Below, piece by piece: positions 1-13,290 of a stretch of DNA of 64,000 nucleotides. The first letter of the stretch is position 1, and every line of letters begins with the position of its first letter. The notes under the pieces are model-generated. The model saw only the letters and a list, made by a program, of their open reading frames with translations, did no database searches and was not told the DNA's origin. The position numbers and the translations under genes were made by a program. This DNA is from Neurospora intermedia (taxonomy: Eukaryota; Ascomycota; Sordariomycetes; Sordariales; Sordariaceae). The stretch covers positions 2,046,001 through 2,110,000 of the forward strand of contig BTPP01000004.1 in assembly GCA_037102815.1 (NCBI GenBank), read 5' to 3'.

Positions 1-2478
1 GCTGATGTGGGGGAAGATGCTGTCCTCCTTAGTAACAGCATAGTTGATCTTCTTGTCAGCAACTGCGCCCTCGGCCTTCTGCTTGCCCTGGAGGACCTTC
101 TTCTGTGCCGCTGTGACATAGCGTTTGTAGATGTTGGGAGTCTTCTCGGGATGTTCGCGAGCCTCGTCAAGTGCCCTATCAGCCTCCTGCTTGATCTCGT
201 ACAGGATGCTGTCAAGTCTGGTAGCCTGATCACGAATGGCCTTCTCGAGAGCCTTCTGGAGACCGGGACGGAGGACCTTGAGCATGATGGGCTTGAAGAG
301 GTTGAAAAGCAACTTGTGGTTGGACTTGATCAACTTGATGCGGAAGTGCTTGACATCAACATCTACCTTGTCAATCTTGAAAAAGTTCTGCCTGTCCTTA
401 GCATCGGCCGAAGACATCTTCATGCGGAAGGTGAAGCCGTCACCCTCCAGCAAAATGTTGGCAATACCAGTGTCGCTGAGCGATGGGAAGCCCTGCTTCC
501 GCTTGATGTAGTAGCTCACATCGCGCAGATCCATTTGGATACCGGCAACTTTGACGTCGACGGACATATTCTTCTTGTTGGCAATCTTCTTGCGACCAAA
601 GCGCAGGTAGTTTTCACTAGCAACTTCGAGGACATTGGGCATGAAGTTGTCGCTCTCGAGGACAAGGTTCTCAATCACAGCGTCGATCTGGTGATCGGAG
701 TACTCGATACGGGGAACCGGAATGTAAGCAACATTCTCGAACATGGCGGGGATGACCACGTCGGTCAGATCCTTGACGAGATGGGGCTTGAAGGTAGGCT
801 TGCCGTTCTCGTCGTTGCCAAGATCAGTGAACAGCTTGTTCAGGGAAGCCGCAAAGCTCTTGTTTTGGGGATCATGGTCGAACTGATCGGCCAAGAACTT
901 GAGTTCATCGATAACGCGATCGGTATGGGCACGATACTTGTTGCGGAGAAGGTAGTTGCCTTGGTCGTAAAGGCGGTTCCACTCCTCGTTGGAAGCATCA
1001 TCGAGGATGTAACCCTCCTCCTGGAGGCAGCGGCGAATGAAGCTGTTCATGGCCTTGAACCAGTTCTTCAACTCAGGATCTTTGTCGGCATCCTCATAGA
1101 TGGTCTTGATGGAAGCCCACAGATCATCAGTGGAAGTGCCATTGGCGAAGCGCTCGATAAGGGTCTTGAGATCACCCTCGGCCTGGGCCAAAGCGTTACG
1201 CGTATCCTTCACAGTACTAGTGCCCCCCTGAGCAAGTCTGTTGGCGTGACTACCGTACTCCTCGGCGATGTTGAGCAAAGTGGTGATCGCACGGTGGTAA
1301 TCGGGGTGCTGCTGGATTTCAACAATCATTTTCTTCATAATATGTTAGCAATTCGTCAGTTGAAAAACCACACTTCTTGTCACAAGCATACCTTCAAGCG
1401 CCAGATCGTCTGTTCGCGACGCTCTTGGGGAACCTTCTTGTTGAAGTATTCCCTTGTACGGGCCTTGTACTCCTCTTTCTTCTTCTTGGCCTTCTCCTTG
1501 GTTTCATCATCAAGGTTCTGGTCAAGCTTGCGCTGAGCCGTGTTGGCAGCAGAAGAGAGACCCTTCTCAGCGTCGATACCGGAAGAGGCGCCAGTGCGGC
1601 CATCATGAGCAGCGGTGTTGGCCAAATCTCTGGGGTTGGCCGATCCATCAGGGTGAGCAGCAGAGGTGGCCTCGCCCAAGACATGCTTGGCGTCCTCTTT
1701 GGGGTCTCCCTTGTAAATGTTGCTGAACTTGCTCTTCACCTGATCGCGGGAAAAATCAGGCTTCTCGTGCCAAGTATTATCAGGAGCGGGCGCATCAAGC
1801 TGCTGCAGATCCTCCTGCGAAGGCCTCACGCGAGCGGCGGCAGTGGTAGCAGCATCGCCAGCGATATCACGGAGCAAGACAGTGGCATCCTTGACTGGTG
1901 TCTGTTAGTATTTTTATCGAGTACATCTCTACAACCAAGCTGGAAAATTCAACTTACGCAGTTTGCGGAACTGGCCGTTGGTGATAATGAGAGTGCCCAA
2001 AGTGCGCAATCCCTCGAGAGCCTGGTTGCCATGCTGCTGGGCCTGTTCCTTATCCACAGGGGCACCAGGGAGGCTGACAGCCTTGGGGTTGAACTGCTGT
2101 GTCTGCCAAATGAAATCCTGGAGGAGGTTTCCCTCATTCTTGGAGAGCAGGAGATTCTTGGCCTCTTTCACAACCTCCCTGAAATCGGCAACGAGCTGCT
2201 GTCCCTCTGGAGAGAGCTTCTTGGATGGGTGCGCAAGCGCCTTGGACTGGAGAAAGCTGTTCAACGCAACATCGATTTGGTCGTTCTACAAGAAAACAGT
2301 CAGCATGGCCTATACCTCAACTGCGACTGCGTTGAAGGTGGGTGTTTACCGAAGGAACTTTCCCGTACTGGAAAGCGCTGGCGATTCCGTAGAACTGAAG
2401 TTTGCGGTTGACATCGGCCTCCTTCTGCTTGGAATCAACCGGTCGGTTGACGTTTGCTTTTCCGTTGACGGTCGCCAT
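1..2478 (-). CDS. HAM1-like protein, N-terminal part (cut by window start)
   Basis: Four exons on the minus strand: 2350-2478, 1958-2285, 1392-1894 and 1332 running off the window at 1. The introns are 59-64 nt, GT-AG, and the third exon is preceded by a TACTAAC-like branch point; phases join cleanly. The start is the ATG at 2478 (MATVNGKANVNRPVDSKQ). The visible part is about 760 residues: an N-terminal helical region, then an Ala/Asp/Lys-rich linker encoded by exon 3 (residues about 155-315), then a long mixed domain with alternating hydrophobic strands such as VDVKVAGIQMDLRDVSYYIK. I recognise this as the fungal HAM1-like family (HAM1 N- and C-terminal domains, proposed to resemble lipid-binding BPI/TULIP proteins). 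The C-terminal domain lies outside the window. Biochemical role unknown; family assignment is from memory of conserved stretches. Confidence 0.8.
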
Positions 2479-5400
2479 CTTCACTGATTAAAGAGAGGGA
2501 TCCAAAGGACACGCAAAGGTATTAGGGTGTCTGTGGGTATGTTTGCTGGGTATCACAGGAAAACTGAAAAAAAGAAAAACCGAAAATTGGAAAACCGTGA
2601 GGTGAGACGGGTAGGATGCTGGCTGTTCGAATATCGTTCCTCAACTTGGAAAAGCAAACGACGATTAGACGCGGACGAGTGCGGGGGGGTATCGGGTATT
2701 GGGTATCGGGTATCGTAATGTTTTAGATTTGGTACTGATATTAATGGACAAGAGGTCCAAGTCGAGGTTGATGTAGGGGAAGGGTTGAAATGTGAGACGG
2801 GGCAGGTGATGGGTATAAGTCGGTTTATAGCAGGAAGGGACCAAAAGCTGTGCGTTTCCGGGAGGGCAGCCTACTTGCTTGATGCTTGACGCCAGGTTCT
2901 GTTTCGCGAGTGACGTGGGAGCAACCTTCGGCACGGAGGGATGGCATGCGTCATAGGGAAGGCACGCAAGACATCGGGGTTGGACAGCCTTTGAGGAAGC
3001 AGAAAGCCCAGACCTGTTTCCGGGGGGTAGGTAAAGCAAGAGAATTGGAAAAGCAGGGGGGGTCTACGTGTGTGAAGGCAGGGATGCAGAAGAGAAATCC
3101 CAAAAAAAGGAAAAGAGAAAAAAAAAAGGATCTGAGGGGAGGGAACGCTGCCATGCCTTCACTTCTACTTCTCCCTTTCCATTTTTGCTCGCCAAATTCG
3201 CCCAGTCTCCCAAGTACTTTCTACATGTTTGGAACACGCATTTACATCTGCTATGTACTTCCCAGAAGGGCTAGTAAACAAGCTAGATGGTTATCCACTC
3301 TGCCCATTTCACGGAGTTTACTGCCAGACAAGGATTTGAAGCTCAAGGGACACTCCATGGAAAAGTTGGGACTCGGGTAGTAACCGTGACGATCGGTTGA
3401 GATATCGACGGGTCTTGACGCCAATTGGGCGGCCAGGGGGGGATGAGCTCGACTTCATCCAAGCAGAAGTGACAGACCAAGCCAAGCATGGTGGACGAGA
3501 TGCACTACGATTCAATATGTGCGTCACATCAACCCTTTTCGAAATCTCTGGTTCTTTTTGAGACAAAGACCTTCCAGGTGAGGGGGCTGGCACACCCCGT
3601 GGCTGCACCGAAATGCACACAAACGGAGCACTTGCGCGACGTCGGCAGTGTGAATCAGTCCCTTATGCTAATTAGACGGCAGTTCAGACGGCCTCAAGAT
3701 GAGATGCCTCCCGTCTTTGTCACTCTCGAGGATATCAGGCCACCCGCTTGTGTTTGTGTGTACTTCTGCGGTAGCCAGCCATCCTGGTGATACAATGCTC
3801 GGCTCTGCCGCCTCAACAGGACAGTCAGGGCAACACTTAAGCTGGCTTCCACCCCCCCATCCCCAGAACCCATTTATCCTCCACCAACGTCCACACTTTC
3901 GCTTTCCTCCAGTAAAAGACGAAACAAATCCGAGTGAGCTACCTGATATCGGCATGGAGACTCGCACCATGTGGGTGTCAGGATCACCTCTGTCTCATCT
4001 GGAACACTCGGTGGGCCGCCGCACTATGTACTTGTGAAATGGTGAACATCAATTGGCCTCTTTGATTAAGAAGAACTTGGGTTCACTCGTGTTAAAGCTT
4101 CTGTTTCCCCAACTCGTAACAGAGTATACTGAATATTATAAGTTTGCTTGACGTAACTTCGAATAGTAAAGATCAAGATAGGGCATGGCTCGTGTCGAGC
4201 ACAAAAAGGGGGCCGATTCCGTGCGCTGCTACAAACCTCATTTTGATTACAATGTTCAGGAATTTAGCACATGAGATAGTCGCAGTCCATGACGTCACGA
4301 GATGTGGGACTGTTGGATTGTGGGTACGATGAGGCCTGGCGCGGTCTGGACACTACACTATAGGGCCACAATGCAACCTCGTCCATTGGACCTTCACGCG
4401 CATCATCAAACGAAACAAAACAAGCCCGAGACCCAGGAAAGCTTGAAGCAATCCAATATTATTGAGCTACATCACCACACAATGGTGAACCTCTAAGCCA
4501 CCTTGCATCATGTCTTTGAACCCCCCCATCGTCTGTTGCCAGTTTTTGTGATATTAGATGCATGACATTTGCCAAGACGACCCCGAATGGCCGCTGTCGG
4601 CCACGACACATGGGATTGTTGACAGTGATCATCGATCCCCCGTTATGTTTTTGTTTTACTTGGCAAGAGTGCACATGTGATGACGAATAGGGAGAACACT
4701 GTGAGGCTGTGAAGAAACTTGGTTTCATGGCTACCGTACTTGTACACTACAGGCTGATTGATATCAATTCGAGTGCTTCCATCGGTAGAGGTAGGATGGA
4801 CATGGCCCCAAGCGCAGCTGATAGGGCTGGACTGTAAGGCGTAGGTTCCAAAAACCTCAAGCTGTCACTCTTGCTGCTTAAATCCGTTCATCCTCCGGTG
4901 ACCGGATCCACGACCGATCGTGAAGCAGTTGAGGAACTGCACATTTCGCACCCGGCAGGGGAATAAATCTGTAGGTAGGATTTATCACCCAGGAACCAAC
5001 AACATAAATCCGACACCAACCGCACAGAAAAACGAAAGGGCAAATGTTATGGTTGTTCTTGAATCAACTACTATCACGCACTAGCATTGGACATCACCAA
5101 AGTCACCAATCGGATACAATATCCTATACCGTTTCCCAGTATATCCTCGTCCTGACTAATATAAACTCGAAGGCAGTGTTTTTGATGCTGAGGCCTGGAC
5201 AACAGTCCACCTTCGGTGAGGGCTGCGGGAAGGACTCGGACCTACATCTCACCTCGGTGAACGGAAAACGGAATGACGGGAACAACAAAAATGGTTCGTG
5301 CAGTCTCTTCGATCAAGACAGTCACATGACCCTGGCCGGGAATTTGAAAAAAGTGGACGTCGCGCCACCCACCGAGCGGCGCGCCAAGGGAGAGCTGGAA

Positions 5401-6758
5401 GCCTGGAGAAAGCGAATGACTGGCAGCAGCAGCTGCAGCCGACAGTCCAGTGCACTACTGACAGTTTGTTTCACTTGTTAGCTAGAGACCTTGTGTCAAC
5501 TTTTCTATGCGTCTTCATAGCCAACTAACGTGTGATATTATTACCTTGGAAACGCCATTTCCAATATTCAATGTACTATGGTATTTCCTATTAATACCTT
5601 TATAATTCATACCCAGCCTGTTTGACTTGTCTTTGCAAGCTTTGGGACTATTTGGGAGAGATTTGGTCTGATGTACACAATCAGACGTACAAACCTAGTG
5701 TACCGAGCTAACAAGCAAACCAGCATCATACTGTAGTCTGCAGGATTGGCTATGCCCTGCGGCGAGATATGATTGCAGCTGTCAAATCGCCTCACGCCGT
5801 ATCCAACAAGCAGCGCGGCCCGAGATTGGACGCCGAGTGAAAGGTCAGGGTTGCGAGGTCGCACTCGTCGCACCCGCCTGGGGAATCTTGGAGTCCAGGC
5901 AATTCTCCTGCGAGTGCAGGTGCAGGCAGTGCCTGAGTGTCCATTGCCCCTGGGGTTTCCGTTGTGCAGCGACAGCGGAAGAAGTGGCAGGCCCGGCATG
6001 GTGGACCGAAGCCTGCATTTGGACTTTGCTCATCTTTCTATTCTTTGTTTGTTCTGTCGCCTTATCCACTTTTTCTGCCTTTTCTTCACTTGGGATTACC
6101 ACCTGCAGGAAGATACATCTCTGCCGGCGCGTCCTCCAGCCTTGCCATGCCATGCCATATACACAATAGACTTCTGGTTCAGCGCGCCCATTGCATGTTT
6201 CAGCCTTTCGACTATCCGGACATATTATCTACAACAAACTACATACAGAGGTAGCGAGCGAGTTGTACTCAGACACCAAAACACCCTACCCACTCCTCCC
6301 CTCCACTGCTTACGACTTCCGCAGCGGCGGGATACCCACCGAACAATCCCACCGAACTAAGAACGGGGCGAGTCCACCTTTCCGTCGCGCCGCGCCTTTT
6401 CTCGGCGCAGGCCTCCCGAAACGAAAGAGACCCCATTCAGTTCCATACTTTCCTTTTCTCTGCTGAGCCTGCTCCACGAAACGGAAGCTCGATCTTTGAA
6501 CCCACTTCCGTCGGCTGCCTTAGCACAACAACAAAAAAAAAAGCCGTATCGATACCCTTACCTAGACCACGCTGTACAGCTCGACTAGTTTCTCTCTCTG
6601 CGCCTTACGCCCCTCTTCGTTGTCATACTACGTCGTCGCTCTTTCTTGTCTCTCTTTATTTTGTCATTAGTAACCCAAATACTGTCAATCTGAATCAGCA
6701 CCGGCCCGCAAAGCGAACGAACGACGAACGACCTCGGGAGGCGGAAAAGATAAGAGCC
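2479..6758. other. Intergenic region between HAM1-like gene and dot1
   Basis: 4.3 kb separating two divergently transcribed genes. It has only short overlapping ORFs on both strands with no codon bias or recognisable domain. The last 500 bases before 6759 are pyrimidine-rich, as in a promoter and 5' leader of a Neurospora-type gene. Nothing else is seen. Confidence 0.6.
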
Positions 6759-8442
6759 ATGAGCATTTTCAACCAAAAATCCAAGTTCAAAATCAAGACC
6801 GAGATCCGCACCGTCCGCGAGACCGTCGAGCGTCCCAAACTCAAAGCGTCGACGTCCTCCTCGAGCATACCCACCACCGGTTCCTCACAACACTCCAACG
6901 TCCGGATCGCGGGGGCGGGGTCATCTCTGTCGCGCGCCTCCTCCACGCCCAGACTCAACGGAACCAGCCACACCACCTCTACCTCCTCCTCCGCCCGCGC
7001 CTCCCTCACCAAGGTCACCACAATCCCGACCGCGCGACGGATACAGAGCGCGTCGCCCATCCCGTCCATCAACGGCGACGGCCGGAGCAGCCGCAAGCGG
7101 CGCGCAATCAAGGCCTCGAGCCGGTCGCCCATCAGCCCGCACTTTTCTGAAGACTCGGATTCGGACAGCAACGGGGACGAGAATTGGGAGGACAACCTGG
7201 ACGCGCGCAAGCGTCGCAAGCGGGTACACGATGAGCGACCCGTTGACGTGAACCGGAAGCTACGACACCCAAAGATCTGGAAGGGCGAGGATGCGGATCA
7301 GGTGGAGCGGATACCCGGCCCGGCAATTATACATGCGGCCAAGGTTGCGAGCCTGGAGCACAAGTGCAAGCCCGCGCTGGGGCTGAAGAACGAGGAGGTT
7401 GCTGTGAGGTTGCAGTATCCTGGGGCCAGGTATCCTGAACGGTGGGTAGTCCTCCTTTACAATTTTGTTCCTCTATTTACCCCTCCATTAAGAAGCACGA
7501 AGCTAACTTGGCACGTTGACGCATCACAGGTACGAACTAGTAGAGGGCAAAGATAAAATCGATGCCGTCAAGGACATTGAAAAAGTCGTACAATTAGCCG
7601 CCTCGACCTATCTCACAGACGAAGAGGGCAAGATTTTTCTTGACCATCAGACAGGGATCCTCCGAAAGCTCGTCAAGAGCAAAAACCGATCCGACGGCCC
7701 CGGCTTCAAAGCCGCCCTCCGCGAATACAACGACGAATTCCTCAAGCTAATGCGCAAGGGCGTCATTGTCCGAAACCTCGACAAGATGCACGGGATACCG
7801 CGCGAGCTGGTGGATTTCATCCTCGACCAGGTATACGACCGCACCGTCGCTCCACGGGTCGAGCTCTTGGCCAAGTACCAAAACGGCAGCGACAACGTTT
7901 ACGGCGAATTGAACCACCCTTTCATCTCCGACATTCTCGAGCGGACCAACCTGACCTCGGACAAGGTGTTTGTCGATCTCGGCTCCGGCGTTGGCAACGT
8001 GACGCTTCAGGCAGCGCTCGAGATTGGGTGCGAGAGCTGGGGCTGCGAGATGATGGAGAACGCATGTAACCTGGCCGAGGCGCAGTACGACGAGTTCCTG
8101 GCCCGCTGCCGGCTGTGGGGGGTCAAGCCCGGCAAGGTACGCCTGGAAAGAGGGGACTTCCGTAAGAACGAGAAGATCCTCGAGGTGCTTAAACGGGCCG
8201 ATGTGGTGCTCGTCAACAACCAGGCCTTCACGTCGCAGCTTAATGACAACCTTGTCAGTATGTTCCTGGACCTGAAGATCGGATGCAAGATCATCTCGCT
8301 CAAGACATTCGTGCACGACAACAAGAACGCCGAGAACGATGTGGCCACGTCGATCCTAGATGTCGAGCACCTTACGTATCCTGAAGGCTATGTCAGCTGG
8401 ACTGGCGCTAGCGGGACATATTGTATTTCGACCCGGAGGTGA
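6759..8442 (+). CDS. dot1: Histone H3 lysine-79 methyltransferase Dot1
   Basis: Two exons, 6759-7441 and 7530-8442, joined in phase across an 88-nt intron (donor GTGGGT, branch GCTAAC at 7502, acceptor ACAG). The product is 531 aa. Residues 1 to about 150 are a Ser/Thr/Arg-rich basic tail, as is usual for fungal Dot1 and suited to nucleosome binding. The catalytic core follows: the YGEL element at about 351, the SAM-binding motif VDLGSGVGN at about 376-384, the acidic CEMMENA loop, and the NNQAFTS active-site loop at about 457. It ends in the usual core with no extra C-terminal domain. In the family, the enzyme methylates H3K79 on nucleosomes without a SET domain and acts in silencing and DNA-damage signalling. 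It converges on atg16. Identification is secure from the motifs. Confidence 0.96.
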
Positions 8443-9088
8443 TGCAACTGCCAGGGGGTAACTGCTGCACTGAATTGGGGAAACGAGGAGGTTAGCGAGC
8501 TATTTCCTGCTTTAGGGCTCCTGGGACCATGATGATGATATCTGGATCAAAACATTTGCAAGAGTATGCGCCTATGATGTGTCTTGTTATTCTAGCATAG
8601 CGGTTTCTGCATGGCGCGCCTGAAAAGCGAGCTTGTGTTATCCGCGTTGTATGGGCTTTGTTCCTTCATACTGATTGATATACACAGTATGTACGCGGAA
8701 AATAGGTGGAAGGAAAAGGGATGGGAAGTGTAAAAAGGGAAAGGGAAAGGATACCGGGTTTTTATATCGTGTACATACATACCTTTTATAACAGTCCCTG
8801 TGTAGTCATACTACGCTGGCTGCAAAGCTCATTACCAAAGATACCCAATCCGAAACTCCCGCGCTGTGCTGATCAAAGCATTGTAACCCATGTGCCTATC
8901 TCCCTCTGGTATCCTTTGGCTTCGTCAGGGTGCTGGCAGCGTTCTCGAAAAGGATCATGGAACCTTTTTTTAAAGCTCTCAGACAGCCATCTTTACCCTC
9001 CTCTTGTTGTCCACATGTGTATCGCGCCGTGTGATGCTCTCCCTCGCTGCTGGGATCCGCGAATCTGAAATTCCTTGCTTTCCATCCT
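8443..9088. other. Convergent 3' region of dot1 and atg16
   Basis: 645 bases between two converging stop codons. It has short unbiased ORFs only and presumably holds both 3' UTRs and polyadenylation sites. No RNA gene or repeat seen. Confidence 0.6.
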
Positions 9089-9933
9089 TTATCGTCGTCT
9101 GGAACCAGACGACCGATGACCGGAACCCGACGTCGAATCGTTCGCCATGTTCATGGCCTCCGCCTCTTGCCCGACCCGCTTCATGAAGCGGGCTACAAGC
9201 TGCTTGTTCTCCGCCTCCATCTCGGAGCGCCGCTTTTCGACAAGATCCAGGTGGGTATTTAGCACCTGCAATTCATCTTGGACGTCCGCCAGCATCTTAC
9301 TCTTGGCGCGCAGCTCCTCCTCCCGGTCTCTGAGCTTGATGGTTAATGTCTTCCTCTCGGCCGTCAAGGTTTGTAATGTCTTGTTGTCGGTTGTCGTCTT
9401 TGTACGCAAGCGGACGAGCTCCTCCTCGACTACATTCAACCGCCGCTGGAAGTCGCCCTTGGCGCGGAGGGCTTCGGCAAGATCGACACGGAGGCGGGCG
9501 AGAAGGGCAGAGTCGGCGGCGGTCGGCGCAGTTGTTGGCGAGTCAGCGGCGACGGCATCGGTCTTGGGGGTGTCTCGGTCTCGGGGCTTGTTGGCGGCGC
9601 CGCTACTTGACGAGGAGGACGATAGGTAGGTCTCGACTTGATGTTGGAGGGCCGCCTTTTCGGCTTCGAGTACGGATATGCGGTCGAAGAGTTGCTGGCC
9701 TGGAGTACTTGCATGTTCAGGATGATGTTTGCTGGGTGGTAAGTTTTGAGGAATGGATGAAAGGGGAGCGGTGGGACTTCAAGCAAGCAAGACAACTGAA
9801 GACGAGACAAGACAAGGAAGGAGGGCAAGGCCGAGGCAAGCAACTAACAGGTATCCACAAGCTCTCGGTTGACGGGATTCCGCTGGTCGGCATCCATGAG
9901 GGATGAAAGATACTCGTCGCGCCAGCCGGGCAT
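9089..9933 (-). CDS. atg16: Autophagy protein Atg16
   Basis: Two exons, 9849-9933 and 9089-9699, across a 149-nt intron (donor GTTAGT, acceptor CTCCAG). Joining gives an unbroken 231-aa protein, with the junction at NRELVDTCQQLFDRI. The N-terminal WRDEYLSSL block is the Atg5-binding motif of the family. From about residue 125 to 215 there is a long heptad-rich coiled coil (EEELVRLR, LRDREEELRAK, HLDLVEKRRSEMEAENKQL) that mediates dimerisation. The tail is Ser/Gly/Arg-rich. The protein lacks the WD40 domain of animal ATG16L1, as is normal for fungi. It forms the Atg12-Atg5-Atg16 complex, which conjugates Atg8 to phosphatidylethanolamine at the phagophore. It shares a short divergent promoter with vps16, another vacuole-pathway gene. 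Confidence 0.93.
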
Positions 9934-10513
9934 TTTGTTAGATTGCGGCGGAGAAAAGGTCCGTAGCAGATGGCTGGGAAGCTGGGCTCAGATAATCAAG
10001 AAGCGGGAAGTGAGAAGAATAAGGCTCCGGGAAGTTGGGAGATGGTACAAATTTACCGGCATGATTCGTTCCTGTGCCGGAGGATGGTGATGATGCAAAC
10101 ATAAGGTAGCGACGCTGGTCGGACCAGGAACTTTGTCTTTAGCGCACTTGAGGGGGAGCTTATGATGGAGGGGCTTGTGGGGCTTGACAAGGGACTGGGT
10201 ACGGTAGGTACGGTCTCCACACGGTGACTCCACGGGCAAGGCCTGCCTGATCAACGACAACTTGAAGAGCCGGGGGGGTGGGAAGGCATCCATGGCATCC
10301 CACTGTGTGCGCCTGCCAGGTCATCCAAGGAACCTCCGCTAGCGTATCACCCACTGCAGTGCAGCCTGAGCCGCCGGGGGGGCTGTTGCAGCCTGTTGGG
10401 AACGACGACAACACCTCCCCCACATGCGGAATCTCGAACCTTGCTAGAGACCTCCCCATTCATGCTCATTCTCATCACTCTCAACTCACTCTCAAATATG
10501 CAGACATGATGAT
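9934..10513. promoter_or_regulatory. Divergent promoter region atg16 / vps16
   Basis: 580 bases between the two start codons; both genes must be driven from here. Several short C/G runs and a palindrome-like GCAGTGCAG segment lie near 10350, but no factor-binding site can be assigned with confidence. Confidence 0.55.
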
Positions 10514-13290
10514 ATGATGGAGGTCCCTCATCCAACAGCAGGATGGGAACAGGTTGGCGAAAAGTTCTACCGCAAGACCCAACTGTACACCCAAGTTTTT
10601 GATGCGGACCTAGACCTTGACAACTACATTGTTGCTGGTGCCCCCTACGGCGGAGCTGTTGGTATTGTTTTCCTTGTGATCCCACTCGATGATGACGTGT
10701 TCCAGAAAGGCCATGCTCTGACACTGCCATCACAGCTCTATACCGAGATGAGGAGAAACTGGTAGCCTTCGCCGCAGGGAGGCCCTCCAAACCGAGCATA
10801 GACATCTACAGCTGTGCCGGGAAGCTCATCAGGCGCATTCCGTGGGACAAGGGGTCTATCAAGGGCCTGGGTTGGTCTGAGGATGAGAAGCTTCTAGTTG
10901 TCACGGGAGACGGCACCGTGAGATGCTACTACGATCTCCAGGGCGACTTCACCCAGTTTTCGCTTGGACACGACGCCGACGAGATTGGGGTTCGGTCATG
11001 CAAGTTCTACGGCCACGGCCTTGTTGCTCTCTTGAACAACAACTCGCTCGTATCAGTTTCGGCTTATGATGAACCGAGACCCAAACTCCTGGCACAACCT
11101 CCCGAAGGTCAGGTCCACTCCTGGTCTCTCGTTCCGCCTGCTTACACACTGTCGAGATCCGTCGAGGTTTTGCTGAGCATCGGCCAGACAATCTACGTCT
11201 TCGACGCCAGCGAATGCGAAGACCGCTTCATCGATATTGGGCCCTTTTCACACATTAGCATTTCGCCAAACGGCAAGTTCGTTGCCTTGTACACAAAAAC
11301 TGGCAAGGCTCACGTCATCAGCAGCGACTTCCAGACTCGTCTGAGCGAGTACGTTTCCAAATCCAAGATCCCACCACAATACTTCGAATGGTGCGGTAAC
11401 GATGCCGTCGTTATTGCCTGGGAGGATGAAGTGCGGCTCGTCGGGCCCGGGGGTTCACTAGCCAGGTTCTACTACGACAATGGCCGAATCCATATCCTCC
11501 CCGACTTCGACGGCGTGCGCGTTCTCGCCAACGACACCTGCGATTTCCTGCAAAAGGTTCCCGATGTCATCGAGGAAGTCTTCCGTCTCGGCACCGACTC
11601 GCCTGCGTCCATCTTGCTAGACGCTGTCGAACAGCTCGAGATGCAGTCACCCAAAGCCGACGATAACATTCAGCTCATCCGGTCCAACCTCGTCGAGGCC
11701 GTCGACACGTGCGTCAACGCCGCCGGCCAGGAATTCAGCATCCACTGGCAAAAGCAGCTGCTGAAGGCCGCCTCCTTCGGCAAGTCCGTCCTCGATATTT
11801 ACAACAGTGACGATTTTGTCGACATGTGCGAGACCCTCCGCGTGCTCAACGCCGTGCGCTTCTTCGAGATCGGCCTCCCTCTATCCTACGAGCAATACCA
11901 GCGCCTCTCTCCTTCGGGTTTAATCGCCCGTCTGCTCAACCGCCGCGAATACCTCCTCGCCCTCAAGATCGCTGGCTACCTCCGCCTCCCCACCGACAAG
12001 ATCTACGTGCACTGGGCCTCGGCCAAAGTGCGCGTCGGCGCCGAAGACGACGATACCATCTGTCGCAAGATCGTCGATAAGCTCTCAGGCAAACCGGGCA
12101 TCTCCTTCGAAGCCATCGCCCGGGCCGCCTACGACGAAGGCCGCGGCCGTCTGGCGACCGAACTGCTCAACCACGAGCCGCGCGCAGGCCGACAGGTACC
12201 GCTGCTGCTCAGCATGGAAGAAGATGAAGTCGCGCTCGACAAGGCCATCGAGTCCGGCGACACCGACCTCGTCTACTTTGTGCTGCACCAGCTCAAGCGC
12301 AAGCTGCCTTTGGCCACCTTTTTCCGGGTCATCAGCAGCCGGCCGACAGCCACGGCGCTGGTGGAGGCGTCGGCGCGTCTCGGTGGCGGCGTGGTCCTCG
12401 GAACGTTGATGAAGGTCACCACGCTGCCAGCCATAGTTACAACCAAAGCGGAAGCGGCAGCACTACTACTTGCGAAGATACAGCCTTGTTAAAGGATCTC
12501 TACTACCAAGACGACCGACGCGTCGATGGCTCCGACGTCTTTGTGCGCGAAGCTTTGCGCCAACCGGAAGCCCGAACAGCAGCGGACAAGCTAGCGCTAG
12601 CAGCCAAGTTACTCTCTGACAATGCCAAGGAGAACGCGTTTGAGCTTTCGGCGCTCAAAGAGGCGACGACGCTGCTGAGGATGCAGGAGGCGTTTGATCG
12701 TGACTTGCACCCGGAGACGTTCACGGGCTTGTCGGTTAATCAGACTGTGTTCAAGCTGATTAGACTGGGGTACCATGGGAGGGCCAAGAAGGTGCAGAGC
12801 GAGTTCAAGGTTACTGAGAAGGTTGCTTGGTGGATTCGGTATGACTTTGTCTTTCTTTTCATCCCCCCCCCCCCTTCCTCCTCCTTATTTTATCTTTCTT
12901 CTTTTCCCACCCATCACTAACGCAAACCTACCAACCGCACGCAGCCTCCAAGCCCTAGTCTCCAAACGCGACTGGTCCGAAATCGAGGACCTCGCTTCCA
13001 AAAACCGCAAGTCACCCATTGGCTGGGAACCTTTCTACACCCAAGTGCTGCAGGCGGGCAACCAGCGACTGGCCGCGACTTTCATCCCCAAGTGTGCGGC
13101 CTCTGGTGGACTGGAACCGGGCGCGACGATTGGCATGTACGAGAAGTGCGGGATGCGGGTCAAGGCCGCTGAGGAGGCGGTGAAATTCAAGGATGCGGAA
13201 GCTTGGGCGAGGTTGCTGGAAGAGGCGGGTAGGGGCACGCAGGAGGGGAGAGAGATTGAACGGTTGGGACAGAGTGTTTTTAGGAGATGA
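10514..13290 (+). CDS. vps16: Vacuolar sorting protein Vps16 (HOPS/CORVET core); frame break near 12380-12485
   Basis: Exons are 10514-10661, 10736-12838 and 12945-13290; the two flanking introns (74 and 106 nt) are consensus and phase-consistent. Two ATGs in tandem start the protein. The N-terminal half (to about residue 400) is the Vps16_N beta-propeller (IDIYSCAGKLIRRIPWDKG, TVRCYYDLQGDFTQF). The C-terminal half is the helical Vps16_C solenoid (LLKDLYYQDDRRVDG, SEIEDLASKNRKSPIGW). Between VEASARL (12380) and LLKDLYYQ (12486) the reading frame changes, and the upstream frame stops at 12490. Either an unannounced intron of about 100 nt with a weak donor, or a real or sequencing indel, is needed; without it the protein is truncated. 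Length would be about 832 aa (intron) or 865 aa (indel), both normal for the family. Vps16 is a core subunit of the class C tethering complexes for endosome and vacuole fusion. Confidence 0.9.

Noticed and set aside
7-1536. 509-codon plus-strand ORF
   Set aside because: Lies antisense over exons of the HAM1-like gene; its length follows from the codon bias of the real gene, and it has no domain.
5773-6360. 195-codon plus ORF upstream of dot1
   Set aside because: No codon bias, no motif, overlaps other ORFs on both strands and lies in the presumed promoter/leader.
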